Source of the DNA: AP-15 sp963703665 | GTDB lineage: Bacteria > Pseudomonadota > Alphaproteobacteria > ATCC43930 > CGMCC-115725 | Direction: 5' to 3' | Length of the DNA: 64,000 nt | Assembly (NCBI GenBank): GCA_963703665.1 | Contig: CAVPFB010000003.1 | Coordinates: 248,001 to 312,000, forward strand | Shown here: piece after piece, positions 1-10,145 of the stretch | Position numbering within the stretch: the first letter of the stretch is position 1 | Layout of the letters: each line of letters opens with the position of its first letter | Program-made: the position numbers and the translations under genes | Notes under the pieces: generated by a model | The model's database searches: none | What the model saw: the letters and a program-made list of their open reading frames with translations, nothing else | Told to the model about the DNA's origin: nothing

Positions 1-1563
1 ATTTGCTTCCTGATACAGATCAAAGTCGGCGCGTACGGCTCGGATCATAGCCAGGCCGGCGACGAGTTTGCGCATTTTGTTTCCTCCCTTATGATAGCGG
101 ACTATTTCAAACATCATCTGTTTTCCAATCCTCTCTCGTTTGCGAAGGCGTACTACGAGCATTTCCCGCGGGTTGGACTCGGCCATTGGCCGCCGATGTT
201 CGAAGCCGTCCAAGCAGCATTGTTTCTGGTCTTCGGGCATCGCGGAACCACCGCCGTCGCTCTCCAAGCGATCATCGGCGGCCTGTGCGCAGGGTTGGCG
301 GCCGCCATCGTCAGCCCTCTCGGCAAAGTCTTGGGCGCCATAACCGGTGTCGCGGTTTTATTTGCCCCCGCGGTGCTGTTTCTCGTCAGCACGGTGATGG
401 CCGACAATTTCCTCGCCGTTCTGGTGACGCTCACCGCGCTGGGCTGGTCCGCGTTTTATCATAAAAGGACATGGTCCTCGGCATTGGTGTTCGCGCTGCT
501 CGCGGCTGCGTCGATCCTGACGAAAGGAACCGGCTTCGGTCTCGCATTGATGCCGGTCATTTACCTCGGCATAAAGCGGGATTTGTGGTTTCTCTTTGAC
601 AAGAGGGCAATCTTTGCCGCGGTCGTCGTCGCAATCTTCACGATCCCCTGGTATCTGGCCACATATCGTCTGGCGGCGACCGGGTTTGTTTACCCGTGGG
701 GCTGGGCTTACACGCGGCTCGCCATTCCCTTCTTCGTCAAAGCTCTCCCTGATAGCGTCGGAATTCTGATCGTAGCCTGCTATATCGTCGGGTTATATTT
801 TTCGATTGCGACCGATGACGCCGGTAAAGAGCCGCTCGACATCGATGTATTCGTCGCGGCGTCATTGTCGATGCTGATCATTCCGATGATCGCCCCGGCG
901 GATTTGTTGGACCGCTATCTGATCCCAGCACTGCCCAGCGCGGCCGTAGTGGCGGCATGGGGATTGCAGCGGTTGATAAGCGTTGTCCCGCGATCGCAGA
1001 TCAAGCGCCCGCTGGTGCGCTCCTCGCTTTGGGGCGCGATCGTATTACTGTCGCTTGCCAGCGTATTTCACAAACCGCACCTTGAGCCTTACCATTCGGG
1101 TCGTATCGCATCGTATATCCTCGATGCCCACGAGGCGAACCCGCTCGTGCTCGTGTCGGGGGCCGCGAGCGTGGAGGGGGCGGTCATCGCGGCGTTTGCC
1201 GAGCGAGACCACAGCTGGAGCCATTATGTCGTTCGCGGGACGGCCGTGCTGGCGAGCGGCAATTTCTCGGGCACCACCTATGCGGAGCGGTTCGACACGC
1301 CCGAGGCCATGGCCAAATGGATAAGGAACAACCAGATCGGCTGGATCGTGGTTCAGGACCCGATCGCCGCCGACGCGTTCCCCCACGACCAGATCCTGAA
1401 GGCCGCTCTCGATGCCGATCTGCTCGGCGCGCGCCTGGTCCAGTCCGTGCCGAACAATCGCGAGGGCGGCAGCGAGCTGCGCGTCTACGCTCTGCCGGCG
1501 GCGGGCATTTCCCCGTCTCGATCGGACCCGGTCTTTTCGGAATTGAAGCCGTCCCTACTCTAA
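1..1563 (+). CDS. GT39-like membrane glycosyltransferase, 5' end outside the window
   Basis: Integral membrane protein of the ArnT/PMT (GT39) type, expected to move a sugar from a polyprenyl-phosphate donor in the inner membrane. The frame is open to base 1, and the residues before the first in-window ATG (base 91) already fit the family: an acidic GDEF motif in the first periplasmic loop and, soon after, a GHWPPM motif. The true start is therefore upstream of the window. About ten hydrophobic segments follow, then a soluble C-terminal part of about 150 residues. The gene ends convergently with the methyltransferase at 1643. Its acceptor cannot be told from sequence. Confidence 0.75.
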   Translation: MCFLIQIKVGAYGSDHSQAGDEFAHFVSSLMIADYFKHHLFSNPLSFAKAYYEHFPRVGLGHWPPMFEAVQAALFLVFGHRGTTAVALQAIIGGLCAGLAAAIVSPLGKVLGAITGVAVLFAPAVLFLVSTVMADNFLAVLVTLTALGWSAFYHKRTWSSALVFALLAAASILTKGTGFGLALMPVIYLGIKRDLWFLFDKRAIFAAVVVAIFTIPWYLATYRLAATGFVYPWGWAYTRLAIPFFVKALPDSVGILIVACYIVGLYFSIATDDAGKEPLDIDVFVAASLSMLIIPMIAPADLLDRYLIPALPSAAVVAAWGLQRLISVVPRSQIKRPLVRSSLWGAIVLLSLASVFHKPHLEPYHSGRIASYILDAHEANPLVLVSGAASVEGAVIAAFAERDHSWSHYVVRGTAVLASGNFSGTTYAERFDTPEAMAKWIRNNQIGWIVVQDPIAADAFPHDQILKAALDADLLGARLVQSVPNNREGGSELRVYALPAAGISPSRSDPVFSELKPSLL

Positions 1564-1642
1564 AGCAAGCTCGCCGCAGCGGACTACGGCGGTGATGCAG
1601 GAGCCGCGGACGCGATATTCCCGGTTGTTCCCTGCGCCGCCG

Positions 1643-2326
1643 TTATTTCGCCTGTCGCCGCGCACACAGGAGCAGGTTGGTCGGCAAGCCGAGCAGCAAT
1701 GCGCTGCGCACGTCAAAACGCTCGATCCCGGCCTGACGAGCGAGCGAGGCGAGGTCACGCCGCGACAGCAAGTTGAGGTTCTCCTCACGGGCGAAGAAAT
1801 CCATCCCCAAGGTTCTCAGGATGCCGCGGAACAACGGCGCCGGCAGCCAATGAGCGAAAGGCAGCACCGTGTGGAACTCGACCGGAAACCAGCGATTGGG
1901 CGTGGTCACGAAGATGCCTTTGCGCGCCACCCGCCAGACCTCGCGCAGGAAAATCGTCTGCCGTTCCCGACTGCCGACGTGCTCCAGCACCGCATTGGAA
2001 TGGACGAAGTCGAAGCTAGCGTCCTTGAACGGCAGCCTGCGGCCGTCCGCGCGGATAAAGGTCAAGCCCGGGTAGGCGACCGCGAGGAACGATGCATCGT
2101 CGACGCCCACGGCGGTGAGTTGCCTCTTATGCTGGAACCAAGCTTCGAAATAATTTGAGTTTTCAAAGGAATGGTCGCTCGTCGCGCCGACATCGAGAAC
2201 CGTGTCGCCCACGGTCACCCCGGTATTTCCAGCGAAAGCCGCAAACATTTTTCGCCGCTGATGGGTGGCGATCTTGACTGGAAGGGAGCCGGGTGGGGCC
2301 GAGTTGTAATGGGAGTTGATCGTCAT
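1643..2326 (-). CDS. Class I SAM-dependent methyltransferase
   Basis: A 227-residue methyltransferase of the Methyltransf_11 type. Motif I (VLDVGATSDH) lies at about residues 43-52 and the conserved FDFVHSNAVLEHV segment at 106-118; the latter is the usual post-II/III region of small-molecule or lipid methyltransferases. I chose the ATG at 2326, which has an AGGA just upstream, over an in-frame ATG at 2353. It lies on the same strand as the GT2 and UPF0104-type genes, so a role in modifying a surface glycan or lipid is plausible. The substrate is unknown. Confidence 0.72.
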   Translation of the reverse strand: MTINSHYNSAPPGSLPVKIATHQRRKMFAAFAGNTGVTVGDTVLDVGATSDHSFENSNYFEAWFQHKRQLTAVGVDDASFLAVAYPGLTFIRADGRRLPFKDASFDFVHSNAVLEHVGSRERQTIFLREVWRVARKGIFVTTPNRWFPVEFHTVLPFAHWLPAPLFRGILRTLGMDFFAREENLNLLSRRDLASLARQAGIERFDVRSALLLGLPTNLLLCARRQAK

Positions 2327-2481
2327 TGTCCTGACCTCACCAGCGGGCTTCATCGGCGCTCGGCGGGAAATGAGGCGTCACTGCGTCATGATATTTCCGA
2401 CCGTCAAATTCGGAGTGCTCCCCCAATCCCACCTGTTGCGCGTCCATTCCTCTCTCGGGCGGGGGACTGTCAACTCGGCAC

Positions 2482-3259
2482 CTATGCGAACCGGTACCAG
2501 AAAATATAACACAGCGCCTTGACGCCGTCCTTCCACCCGATTTTTTTGCCCTCTTCGTAAGTGCGGCCGTAATATGATATTCCCAATTCATATATCCGTA
2601 GGCGTCGGGCCCGCGCCACATTCGCCGAGAACTCGATCTCGAAGCCGAACCTGTTGCTTCGAAGGGTCAATAGCTGTATAACTTCTTTTGTGAACATCTT
2701 GTAGCATACTTCGAGATCGCCGAGTATCTGATTATAAACTATGGAGAATAGAATGGATATGATTTTGTTTGCTGCGAAATGATGATAATAAAGGCAGCGG
2801 TGGGGTTCGCTGCTGAAATCGTGAACCGTACACAACATCCGCTTTGTCTTCGGCGAACAGCGGCCAGAAGCGGCACCAATCCGCAGGATCGTACTCGAGA
2901 TCGGCATCTTGTATGACGATAACATCGCCGGTGGCGCGGCGCAGTCCGGTTCTGAGCGCCGCGCCCTTTCCTTGGTTCTTGTCGTGGTAGAGAGCGACGA
3001 CCGTCGACTTGGCAAAATTTTCCGTACCGAGGTGGTGGCCCTCCTCGCCGATCACCACCACGCCGCCATCGCCAGGCCAAGCCACCCGCGCCCCTGCGCC
3101 CATCTGCTCCCTTATCCAATCGCGTGTCCCATCTTTCGAGCAATCATCGATCAGCAGGATCTCCTTTTCCACTTGCGGCAGAGATAAAACCACCTTATTG
3201 AGGATCAGCGGCAGCGATTGGATCTCGTTATACACCGGAATAACAACCGACAATTTCAT
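2482..3259 (-). CDS. Family 2 glycosyltransferase (DPM1-like), frameshifted
   Basis: The N-terminal half starts at 3259 and has the GT2 opening SVVIPVYNE, the LLIDDCSKDGT segment, the GKGAALRTGL loop and the IQDADLEYDP catalytic DxD region, up to VVYGSRF. The C-terminal half (SSEPHRCLYYHHFAANKI, then DLEVCYKMF and a GWKDGVKAL tail) continues one base out of register. The span is 778 bases, 3 x 259 + 1, so one extra base near 2811-2818 explains the break. Repaired, it would be a full 258-residue polyprenyl-phosphate sugar synthase-like enzyme, a natural partner for a GT39 enzyme. It is either a recent pseudogene or an assembly error. Confidence 0.75.
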
Positions 3260-3343
3260 TGTGCGCTCCTTAGTGACAGTCTATTATTTATTGTATCTTG
3301 TTTATGGCTGGTAGATTAGTATGAGATCTACAGGAACATCAGG

Positions 3344-4324
3344 TCATTTGTCAACAGGCGCCTGATAAGGCTGCTGCCTCGCCAGGAACGAGAAAATCTT
3401 GCCGCCCGATCCGTGCGCGAGAATGGCGGCGGCGGCAACTACCACCGGAAGCAGGAGGCAAAGTTGCGCCAGGGTCGCTGCGGCGACGCCGGCCGCACGA
3501 GGGCCGCCGGTGAACTCGACCGCCAGCGCGTATGCGAACTGCAAAGTACCGAGAAAGGCGGGACCGGAGGGCACCAGCGTGCTCAAGCTTGCGACACCGA
3601 CAAGAACCAGAGCGTCGGCTGGCCCGAATTTCAATCCCACCGCCGTGACCAGACACCACAGCGCGAATGTTTCGGGCACGTAGATCAGGAGAGTAATCAC
3701 AGCGATCTTTGCTGTGCGCCGGCTACGCAGGATCTCCAGCCCGCGCCGCACCATCGCCATCTGCGCCGACAGTCCGGCAAACCGGCCGAGAATGCGGGGC
3801 ATCGTCGATCTCGAGAGATAGATCGCCGCAAGCAAGATGACGCCGAAAAGAACTGCCGCGGTTACCAGGACTTTAATCAGTATCCCGGCGTCCTGCCCCA
3901 TAGGTGTCAAAAATAGACCTACGCCGAGGCAGGCGATTACCGTGAGTCCGTCGAACAGTCTTTCTATAACGATGGAGGTGAGAGCCCAGACGCGTGAGAG
4001 CCCATATGTCTTCTTAAAATACTCGGCGCGGACGAGCTCGCCCAGGCGCGCCGGTACGACCGTGTTCAACCCATAGCCGACGAGCAAGGCGCGCGCCACG
4101 ACCCGGTACGGAATCACCGCGACCGGCCGCAGAATGCATTGCCATCGCCACACCCGCAGCGCCAAGTCGCCCCAATAGACGAGCATCGCCAACGCGATCC
4201 ACAGCGGATCGGCCCCCTCGAGGGCCGCGCCGATCGTCGCCAAACTTACGCCATGGAGCGCCAGTGCCAGAAAGCACAGCGTGCAGGCGAGGCCGACGGC
4301 CAGCTGCATCATTCTCAGCTTCAT
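3344..4324 (-). CDS. UPF0104 / lysylphosphatidylglycerol-synthase-type membrane protein
   Basis: 326 residues with about eight hydrophobic segments and no soluble domain, matching the stand-alone flippase-like LPG_synthase_TM family. Recognisable points are the RVWRWQCILRP segment near residue 60, the GYGLNTVVPARLGELVRAEY stretch near 90-110, and the LSTLVPSGPAFLGTLQFA segment near 235-255. Members occur beside glycosyltransferases in surface lipid and glycan loci, as here, 84 bases upstream of the GT2 gene on the same strand. The transported lipid is not known. Confidence 0.72.
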   Translation of the reverse strand: MKLRMMQLAVGLACTLCFLALALHGVSLATIGAALEGADPLWIALAMLVYWGDLALRVWRWQCILRPVAVIPYRVVARALLVGYGLNTVVPARLGELVRAEYFKKTYGLSRVWALTSIVIERLFDGLTVIACLGVGLFLTPMGQDAGILIKVLVTAAVLFGVILLAAIYLSRSTMPRILGRFAGLSAQMAMVRRGLEILRSRRTAKIAVITLLIYVPETFALWCLVTAVGLKFGPADALVLVGVASLSTLVPSGPAFLGTLQFAYALAVEFTGGPRAAGVAAATLAQLCLLLPVVVAAAAILAHGSGGKIFSFLARQQPYQAPVDK

Positions 4325-4776
4325 GCCAGCTTCATATCGGCTAATTGGGGAACCGCGCGAGCAGGCAGCTAAACGGCATCATCACCCATGGCTCAGACGC
4401 AGACACACGATTCGCTCAACCCCGCGATGGCCCGTCATGACCGGGCTTGCCCCGGTCATCCACGAGCCGCGGCACAAACGCTGCCGGCTTCCGTGGATGC
4501 CCGGCACGAGGCCAGGCGTGACGATTTAGGTGAGACTGCACCTCTGAATGCGTCTAAGCACTAGTAGAACAAGACGGCAGAATCATGACCTCCCGGCCGT
4601 CGCTCATTTTGCTGTTTCCGATCTGAGGAAGCAGCCTGTCGCGAACCGGCGCTCCCTTTGCCCGCGTCGTGCCGCTGCCAAGTCATCCTCGCCAAAAATT
4701 AAAAAGCAGCAAAGATTTCCCGGTCGACGCCCGGTTGATCTGCCCTATTTGCGACCGCGGCCACCGCTCGACGGCC
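4325..4776. other. Gene-free stretch with a palindromic repeat
   Basis: About 450 bases between the UPF0104-type gene and the end of the GNAT gene. I see no credible gene. The only structure is the inverted repeat at 4433-4521. The rest is unremarkable sequence. Confidence 0.6.
4433..4521. repeat. Palindromic intergenic repeat, family 1
   Basis: Two arms, about 4433-4464 and 4492-4521, are near reverse complements (a left arm ending CCGGTCATCCACG and a right arm starting CGTGGATGCCCGG). A related copy is at 28176-28262. Such elements are common between genes in alphaproteobacterial genomes. Confidence 0.7.
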
Positions 4777-5376
4777 TCACCGCTGCCAATCGCCGCTGAG
4801 CACGGCGAACAGCAGGTGGTCCTGCCATTTGCCTTCGATGCACAGATACTGGCGGGCGTGGCCTTCCTGATGAAAGCCGGCCCGGAGCAGCAAGGCTTGG
4901 CTCGGGACGTTGGCCGGCAGGCAGGCGGCTTCGACCCGGTGCAGGCGCAGGCGGGCGAACGAGAAATCGAGCACCAGCGGCAATGCCGCCGTCATGTAGC
5001 CCTGGCGGGCGTAGGGCTCGCCCACCCAATAGCCGAGGCTGGCGGTCTCCGACACGCCGCGGCGGACGTTCGACAGCCCGATCCCGCCGACCAGCGTGTC
5101 GTCATGGGCGTAGATGAAAAAATTGTAGGCCTGGTCGGTCCGCCAGTCCTCGGCATAGCGCGCGACGCGCCAGCGGAAGCTCAGCCGCGACAATGCGTCG
5201 GGCGGCCAGCTCGGCTCCCACGGTTCGAGAAAGCGGCGCGAGCAGGCGCGCAGGCTGGCCCAGGCCTCCCAGTCGCCGCGATCGGGGGCGCGCAGATAAA
5301 CCCGCTCGCCGATCAGCCGGAACGGGTCGGAGCGGGTCAGAAACAGGCGCGGAAAGGACTTGCGCTGGGGCGCCAT
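4777..5376 (-). CDS. GNAT acetyltransferase (RimJ/RimL-like)
   Basis: 199-residue GNAT acetyltransferase. The RLIGERVYLRAPDRGDWEAW N-terminus, the GGIGLSNVRRG strand, the SLGYWVGEPYARQGYMTAAL acetyl-CoA loop and the VEAACLPANVPSQALLLRAG helix follow RimJ-type proteins that acetylate an N-terminal amine of ribosomal or other proteins. It is the last gene of a three-gene unit, 13 bases after the M16 peptidase. The thrC / M16 / GNAT order is familiar in alphaproteobacteria. The substrate is not certain. Confidence 0.85.
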   Translation of the reverse strand: MAPQRKSFPRLFLTRSDPFRLIGERVYLRAPDRGDWEAWASLRACSRRFLEPWEPSWPPDALSRLSFRWRVARYAEDWRTDQAYNFFIYAHDDTLVGGIGLSNVRRGVSETASLGYWVGEPYARQGYMTAALPLVLDFSFARLRLHRVEAACLPANVPSQALLLRAGFHQEGHARQYLCIEGKWQDHLLFAVLSGDWQR

Positions 5377-5389
5377 CGCGCTCGGGCCG

Positions 5390-6649
5390 TCAGGCGGCGA
5401 GCCGCGCCTGGACGCGGCCGAACTCTTCGAGGCGCGAGAGCGGCCCCAGCGCCGTCAAGGTCGGCGGTCCGGCCCGCCAGCGCGCCACGACCCGCCTGAT
5501 CGCATCGTCGTCGACCCTCTCGATCCGGCGCACGATCTCGGGCGGGTCGAACGGGGTGCCGTGGATCAAGAGATGCTGCGCCAGTTGCTCGCAGCGCGCC
5601 GAGGTGCTTTCGAGCGACATCAAAAGGCCCGCCTTCATCTGGGTCTTGGCGCGGGCGAGCTCGACCGGGCTCAGCCCATCGGCGAGCTTTCGCGCCTCCT
5701 CGCACAGCGCCGGCACCAGCTCGGCCGCCTCGTCCTCGCCGGTGCCGGCATAGATCCCGAACAATCCGCCGTCGTGATAGCTGTGGGCGAAGCAATGGAT
5801 CGTGTAGACGAGGCCGCGCTTTTCGCGGATCTCCTGAAACAGCCGCGATGACATGCCGCCGCCGAACGCTGTCGACAGCACCGAGGCCGCGTAAAAGTCG
5901 GGGTCGCCGAGGGTCAGCCCGGGAAAGCCCAGCACCAGGTGCAATTGCTCGAGGTCGCGCTCCTCGCGCCGGTCGCCGCCGGCGTAGCGCGCCGGTTCGG
6001 TCGTGACCGGGCGTTCGGCCGGGACATCGGACAGCAGCTTTTCCGCCGCCGCCGCCAAGCGATCGTGGTCGAGATTGCCGGCGGCGGCCAGCACCATCCG
6101 CCGCGCGCCGTAATGGTCGTGCAGATATCGGGTGACGTCGTCGCGCCCGAGCCGGCGAATGATTTCGGGCCGGCCCAAGACCGGCCGCCCCATCGCCTGG
6201 TCGGGGAAGGCGCATTCCTGAAAGTGGTCGAAAATGATGTCGTCGGGGGTGTCGTTGGCCTGGCCGATCTCCTGAAGGATCACGGTGCGCTCGCGCTCCA
6301 GTTCCTCCGGCTCGAAGGTCGAGTGCTGCAGGATGTCGGCGAGGATGTCGAGCGCCAGCGGCACGTCCTCCTTCAGAACCTTTGCGTAAAAGGCCGTGCT
6401 CTCGCGCGAAGTGTAGGCGTTGAGGTGACCGCCCACCGCCTCGATCTCTTCGGCGATGGCGAGTGCGCTACGCCGCTCGGTGCCCTTGAACGCCATGTGC
6501 TCGAGAAAATGCGCGACCCCGTTGACCGCCGCCGGCTCGTGCCGGGTTCCGACATCGACCCAGATGCCGAGCGAGACCGTGTCGACGGTGTCGATCCGGT
6601 CGGTGGCGATCCGCAACCCGTTCGCCAGGGTGGAAACCCGTACCGTCAT
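5390..6649 (-). CDS. M16 family zinc metallopeptidase (mitochondrial processing peptidase-like)
   Basis: 419 residues. The inverted zinc motif HFLEH is at residues 47-51 and the third ligand is E127, matching the HxxEH-x(74-76)-E rule, so the enzyme should be active. A second domain follows with FGGGMSSRLFQEIREKRGLVY near residues 290-310, the second-half signature of the family. The start ATG at 6649 overlaps the thrC stop by four bases (ATGA), implying translational coupling. Bacterial members are cytoplasmic processing peptidases and the ancestors of mitochondrial MPP-beta. Confidence 0.92.
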   Translation of the reverse strand: MTVRVSTLANGLRIATDRIDTVDTVSLGIWVDVGTRHEPAAVNGVAHFLEHMAFKGTERRSALAIAEEIEAVGGHLNAYTSRESTAFYAKVLKEDVPLALDILADILQHSTFEPEELERERTVILQEIGQANDTPDDIIFDHFQECAFPDQAMGRPVLGRPEIIRRLGRDDVTRYLHDHYGARRMVLAAAGNLDHDRLAAAAEKLLSDVPAERPVTTEPARYAGGDRREERDLEQLHLVLGFPGLTLGDPDFYAASVLSTAFGGGMSSRLFQEIREKRGLVYTIHCFAHSYHDGGLFGIYAGTGEDEAAELVPALCEEARKLADGLSPVELARAKTQMKAGLLMSLESTSARCEQLAQHLLIHGTPFDPPEIVRRIERVDDDAIRRVVARWRAGPPTLTALGPLSRLEEFGRVQARLAA

Positions 6650-8091
6650 ATCGTTGCTCCCACGCGCCGTGCATGGGCGCGAATAAACCCTTTGACCGCG
6701 CCGAGATCGTTCGGCAGCACCACTATGCGCTCGCGCTTGTCGAACAGCGCGGCCAATGCCGGCGGCGGCGGCGGCCGGATGCCGGTCGCGCGCTCGACAG
6801 CGTCTGGAAATTTGGCCGGATGGGCGGTGGCGAGCGCCACCATCGGCGCCCCGTCGGTCGCCGCGCCGAGCTCGGCGCGCGCCGCGGCGACCGCGACCGC
6901 GGTGTGCGGGTCGATCAGCATTCCGGAGCGGGCATAAGTCTCGGTGATGGTCTGCATGGTTAGAGTGTCGTCGACTTTGTGGGCGGAAAACAAGCCGCGC
7001 GCCGCCCGCCACGCCTGCTCGTCCGCCGGCAGGCTGCCGAGTCGGCGAAATGTCTGCATCGCCTCGGCGACAGCGGCGCCGCTGCGGCCCTTCAATTCGA
7101 ACAGCAGCCGCTCGAAATTGCTCGACACCTGGATGTCCATGCTCGGGCTCAGGCTCGGCTCGACCGTGGCGACCGCCATCTCGCCGTTGGCGATATAGCG
7201 GGCGAGGATGTCGTTGCGGTTGGTGCCGATCACCAGGCGCTCGATCGGCAGCCCGATCCGGCGGGCGACATGGCCGGCATAGACATTGCCGAAATTGCCG
7301 GTCGGCACGCTGAACGACATCGGCCGCGCCGGGCCGCCGAGCGCCGCAGCGGCGGCGAAATAATACACGGTTTGGGCGGCGATCCGGGCCCAGTTGATCG
7401 AGTTGACCGCGGAGAGGTTCAGCTCTCCCCGCAGCTCGGCATCGGCGAACAGCGCTTTGACCAGGTCCTGGCAATCGTCGAAATTGCCCTCGACCGCGAC
7501 GGCATGGGCATTTGGCGACTCGACGGTGCTCATCTGCCGGCGCTGCACCTCGGAGATGCGCCCGTGCGGATAAAGGATGAAAATGTCGATGGCGTCGCGG
7601 TCGCGGCACGCGGCCAGCGCGGCCGAGCCGGTGTCGCCCGAGGTGGCGCCGATGATCGTCACCTGCTGATGTCGCTTGGCCAGCACCGCGTCGAACAGCC
7701 GGCCGACCAGCTGCAGCGCCAGATCCTTGAAGGCGAGCGTCGGCCCGTGAAACAGCTCCAGCAGCCACAGCCGCTCGTCGAGCTGGACCAGCGGCACCAC
7801 CCCCCGGTGGGCGAAATCGCGATAGGCCGCCGCCGTCAGCGACCGCCATTCGGCTGCGGAAAACGCATCCCCGGCGAACCATCCCATGATCCGCGCGGCC
7901 AGCTCGGCATAGGGCAGGCCGGCAAAGCCGCGCACCGCCTCGGCGCCGAGAGCGGGCAAATGGTCCGGCACATAGAGGCCGCCATCCTCGGCGAGCCCGG
8001 CGAGCAGCACATCCTCGAACGAATGCGTCTCGGGCTGCCGCCGCGGGTTGCGGGTGCTGATGTAGCGCACGGGCGCGGGTGCGGGCGACAT
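6646..8091 (-). CDS. thrC: Threonine synthase
   Basis: 481-residue PLP enzyme converting O-phosphohomoserine to threonine. The N-terminal RYISTRNPRRQPETHSFEDV opening and the GPTLAFKDLALQLVGRLF motif, with the PLP-binding lysine at K122, are diagnostic. The phosphate-binding TGNFGNVYAG loop and a long-form C-terminal domain are present, and the length fits the long (class II, proteobacterial/yeast-type) enzyme. It is the first gene of the thrC-M16-GNAT unit, with its stop overlapping the next start. Confidence 0.95.
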   Translation of the reverse strand: MSPAPAPVRYISTRNPRRQPETHSFEDVLLAGLAEDGGLYVPDHLPALGAEAVRGFAGLPYAELAARIMGWFAGDAFSAAEWRSLTAAAYRDFAHRGVVPLVQLDERLWLLELFHGPTLAFKDLALQLVGRLFDAVLAKRHQQVTIIGATSGDTGSAALAACRDRDAIDIFILYPHGRISEVQRRQMSTVESPNAHAVAVEGNFDDCQDLVKALFADAELRGELNLSAVNSINWARIAAQTVYYFAAAAALGGPARPMSFSVPTGNFGNVYAGHVARRIGLPIERLVIGTNRNDILARYIANGEMAVATVEPSLSPSMDIQVSSNFERLLFELKGRSGAAVAEAMQTFRRLGSLPADEQAWRAARGLFSAHKVDDTLTMQTITETYARSGMLIDPHTAVAVAAARAELGAATDGAPMVALATAHPAKFPDAVERATGIRPPPPPALAALFDKRERIVVLPNDLGAVKGFIRAHARRVGATI

Positions 8092-8199
8092 CCGCCGAAC
8101 CTATCGTCCCGCCCGCGCCGTCGCAACCGGATGCGCTCGCGCGGCGCGCGGACCCGGGGACCAACCGGGCCGAGACGACGGCCCCGAGATCTGCCGGGC

Positions 8200-9751
8200 T
8201 CAGCGCGGGACATAAAAGACGCCGTCCCTAGAGCGCCAGCCAGGCTGGTAGTAACGATCGACGGCGTACAGAAATTCATCGGTGAACCTGTTGAATTTCT
8301 GCGGATAGTGCAGAATGTGGCAGTACGCCGTTTTCGGGTCGTCGCAGATATTTTCGCGCAATTGGATGACGGAGAAGTCATGCGCGGCGACGCGCCGAAT
8401 GAGCGCGGTCTGGTCGAGCCGGCCGGCGAGGATGTACTGGCGCGAGTTGAACGGGTCGAGGATGAACGGCTTGCCGGCGCGATAGCACAACAGCAGGCTT
8501 TCGCAGATCGCCGGACCCGGCCGTTGCGCCAGGTAGCGCGCGTCGGCGGAAAATTCGCTTTGCGCTCGGCGGTCGGCGGCGAGCAGGCGGCCGAGGCGAG
8601 CGAGCGGACCAAAGGCTCGCGGGCTCGTCGCCCAGATCGGTTGGGCGAGCAACAGCGGCACAATCGCCAGCGCGGCCGCGGTCGCCCACGCGCCGGCATC
8701 GACCCGCACGGAGATCCGCCGGCGCAGCTCATGGAGCAAAACACCGGCGGCGATGCCGAGAAAGACCGCCGGGTCCTGGAACAAATTGTAGGACGCTCCT
8801 TCGAATCCGGCGAAAATCGCCGCTGTGACGATCGAGATCAAACCGTAAATGCCAAGCACGAGCCGGCGGTCCGTCAGAAAGACCTGGCGTGCAAATACGA
8901 CAACCGTCAGCAACGGGTATTTGAACAGGCGAAGGTATTTCATCAGATGATAATGGACGCCGTGCCAGGCGAACAGCCGCGGTGACAGCAGATGATCGAC
9001 AAAGCTGCCGCCGGCGACGAGTTGGGTGAGGCCGAGCAGCGCCGCCCCCGATCCGGCGCAGCAGGCGACCCAAAAGATCAGCCGGCGCGGCGAGCGGAGC
9101 GCCAGATCGATGGTGATCGCCAGCGGGATGGCGACGAGGTTGTGCTTGACATACCCGGCAACGGCGACGAGCAGCGCCGTGCGCAGCAGACCGCGGCGAT
9201 CCGGTGTGCGGGAGACGTAGCTGACGAGCCCGCCGAGCATGATCGCTTCGGCCAGGCTCTGCGGATCGTCGACCGCGACCCAGGCGGGCGCCATCAGATA
9301 GCAGAAGCCCGCCGCGCAGGCCCCGCCAAAGACCGCGTCGATCCGGTCGCCGCCGAAGCCGCGGGTGGCCGCCGCGGCCAGGACGCCGATCGCGACGAAC
9401 GCCGCCGCCGCCACGATCCGTCCGCTCAGCAGCAGGTCCCCGACCACGGAGTTGATCGCGGCGACGATCAGGAACGAGCCGATCGGATAATTATTTACTC
9501 TCCATAAATTGGCGTCATAAATCGTTTCATGATGAATGAAGTTTGAGTGTATTATAGACATTCCAACCTTCATTGTAATTGCGTTCATAGGTAAAGCCGA
9601 GCGAGATCAGCGCAGGGACGCACAGGCAAACAACGCCGATGGCGACGCAGCCGACGAAGGCCCACAGCGCGAGCCTCGCCAGGCGAGACCACGGCCGCAG
9701 CTGCGCACGGGGGGCGATACGATCGCGGTCATTCTCAGCCGGCCGGGTCAT
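8200..9751 (-). CDS. GT39-like membrane protein, frameshifted near its N-terminus
   Basis: The start at 9751 gives an N-terminal transmembrane helix followed by ERNYNEGWNVYNTLKLH, the first-loop motif of dolichyl-phosphate-mannose-type transferases. The continuation (HETIYDANLWRVNNYP and then about ten membrane segments) lies one base out of frame, with the break near 9530-9540 in a TTCATTCATCAT stretch. The 1552-base span is 3 x 517 + 1, so one extra base accounts for it. The C-terminal half has a soluble region that could bind acceptor. With 1-1563 this makes two GT39-like proteins in the window. Confidence 0.65.
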
Positions 9752-9908
9752 CGGGCCTCATGCGCGGTCTATCGGCGTCGGCGCCGACGGTCCGAATCGC
9801 CCGAGCCCACTTTGGGGTTGCATCCGGCGGCCGGAACCTGTTCCGTGGCGCGGGCGTCCGGGCCGACCCGCCGCTCGGCTCGGTTTGATCGGCTGCTCAG
9901 AGAGAACC

Positions 9909-10145
9909 ATGCGGGTGCTGGTCGGGCTTTATCTGGTCATCGGAATCGTGCTGCTGGCGATCGGGTTTCTGCTGCCCGGCCCGTGCCCGAACCGGAACAC
10001 CGACATCGTCAGCAACGTGGTCTTCGTGCTGACCTGGCCGGTCGGGCTCTACGCCGAGGTCTACCACGGGCACCTGTCGGTCGAGGACTGGCTGCACGCA
10101 CAGGCCTGCGAAGGCGGCGACGGGTTGGGGACCAAGAAGATCTAG
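9909..10145 (+). CDS. Small membrane protein, unknown
   Basis: 78 residues, starting at the ATG at 9909. An N-terminal hydrophobic helix (about residues 3-23) is followed by a second hydrophobic stretch, VVFVLTWPVGLYAEVYHG, near 37-54. I do not recognise the family. The stop overlaps the hemC stop by four bases in a convergent pair. The composition and two helices look like a real gene, but no function can be named. Confidence 0.5.
   Translation: MRVLVGLYLVIGIVLLAIGFLLPGPCPNRNTDIVSNVVFVLTWPVGLYAEVYHGHLSVEDWLHAQACEGGDGLGTKKI

Noticed and set aside
5390..8164. A single 924-residue protein joining M16 with upstream sequence
   Set aside because: The upstream part is an out-of-frame reading of thrC; the M16 start at 6649 is well supported.
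6979..8985. A 668-residue plus-strand open frame opposite thrC and the GT39-like gene
   Set aside because: It crosses two real genes and has low-complexity composition; a GC-rich shadow.
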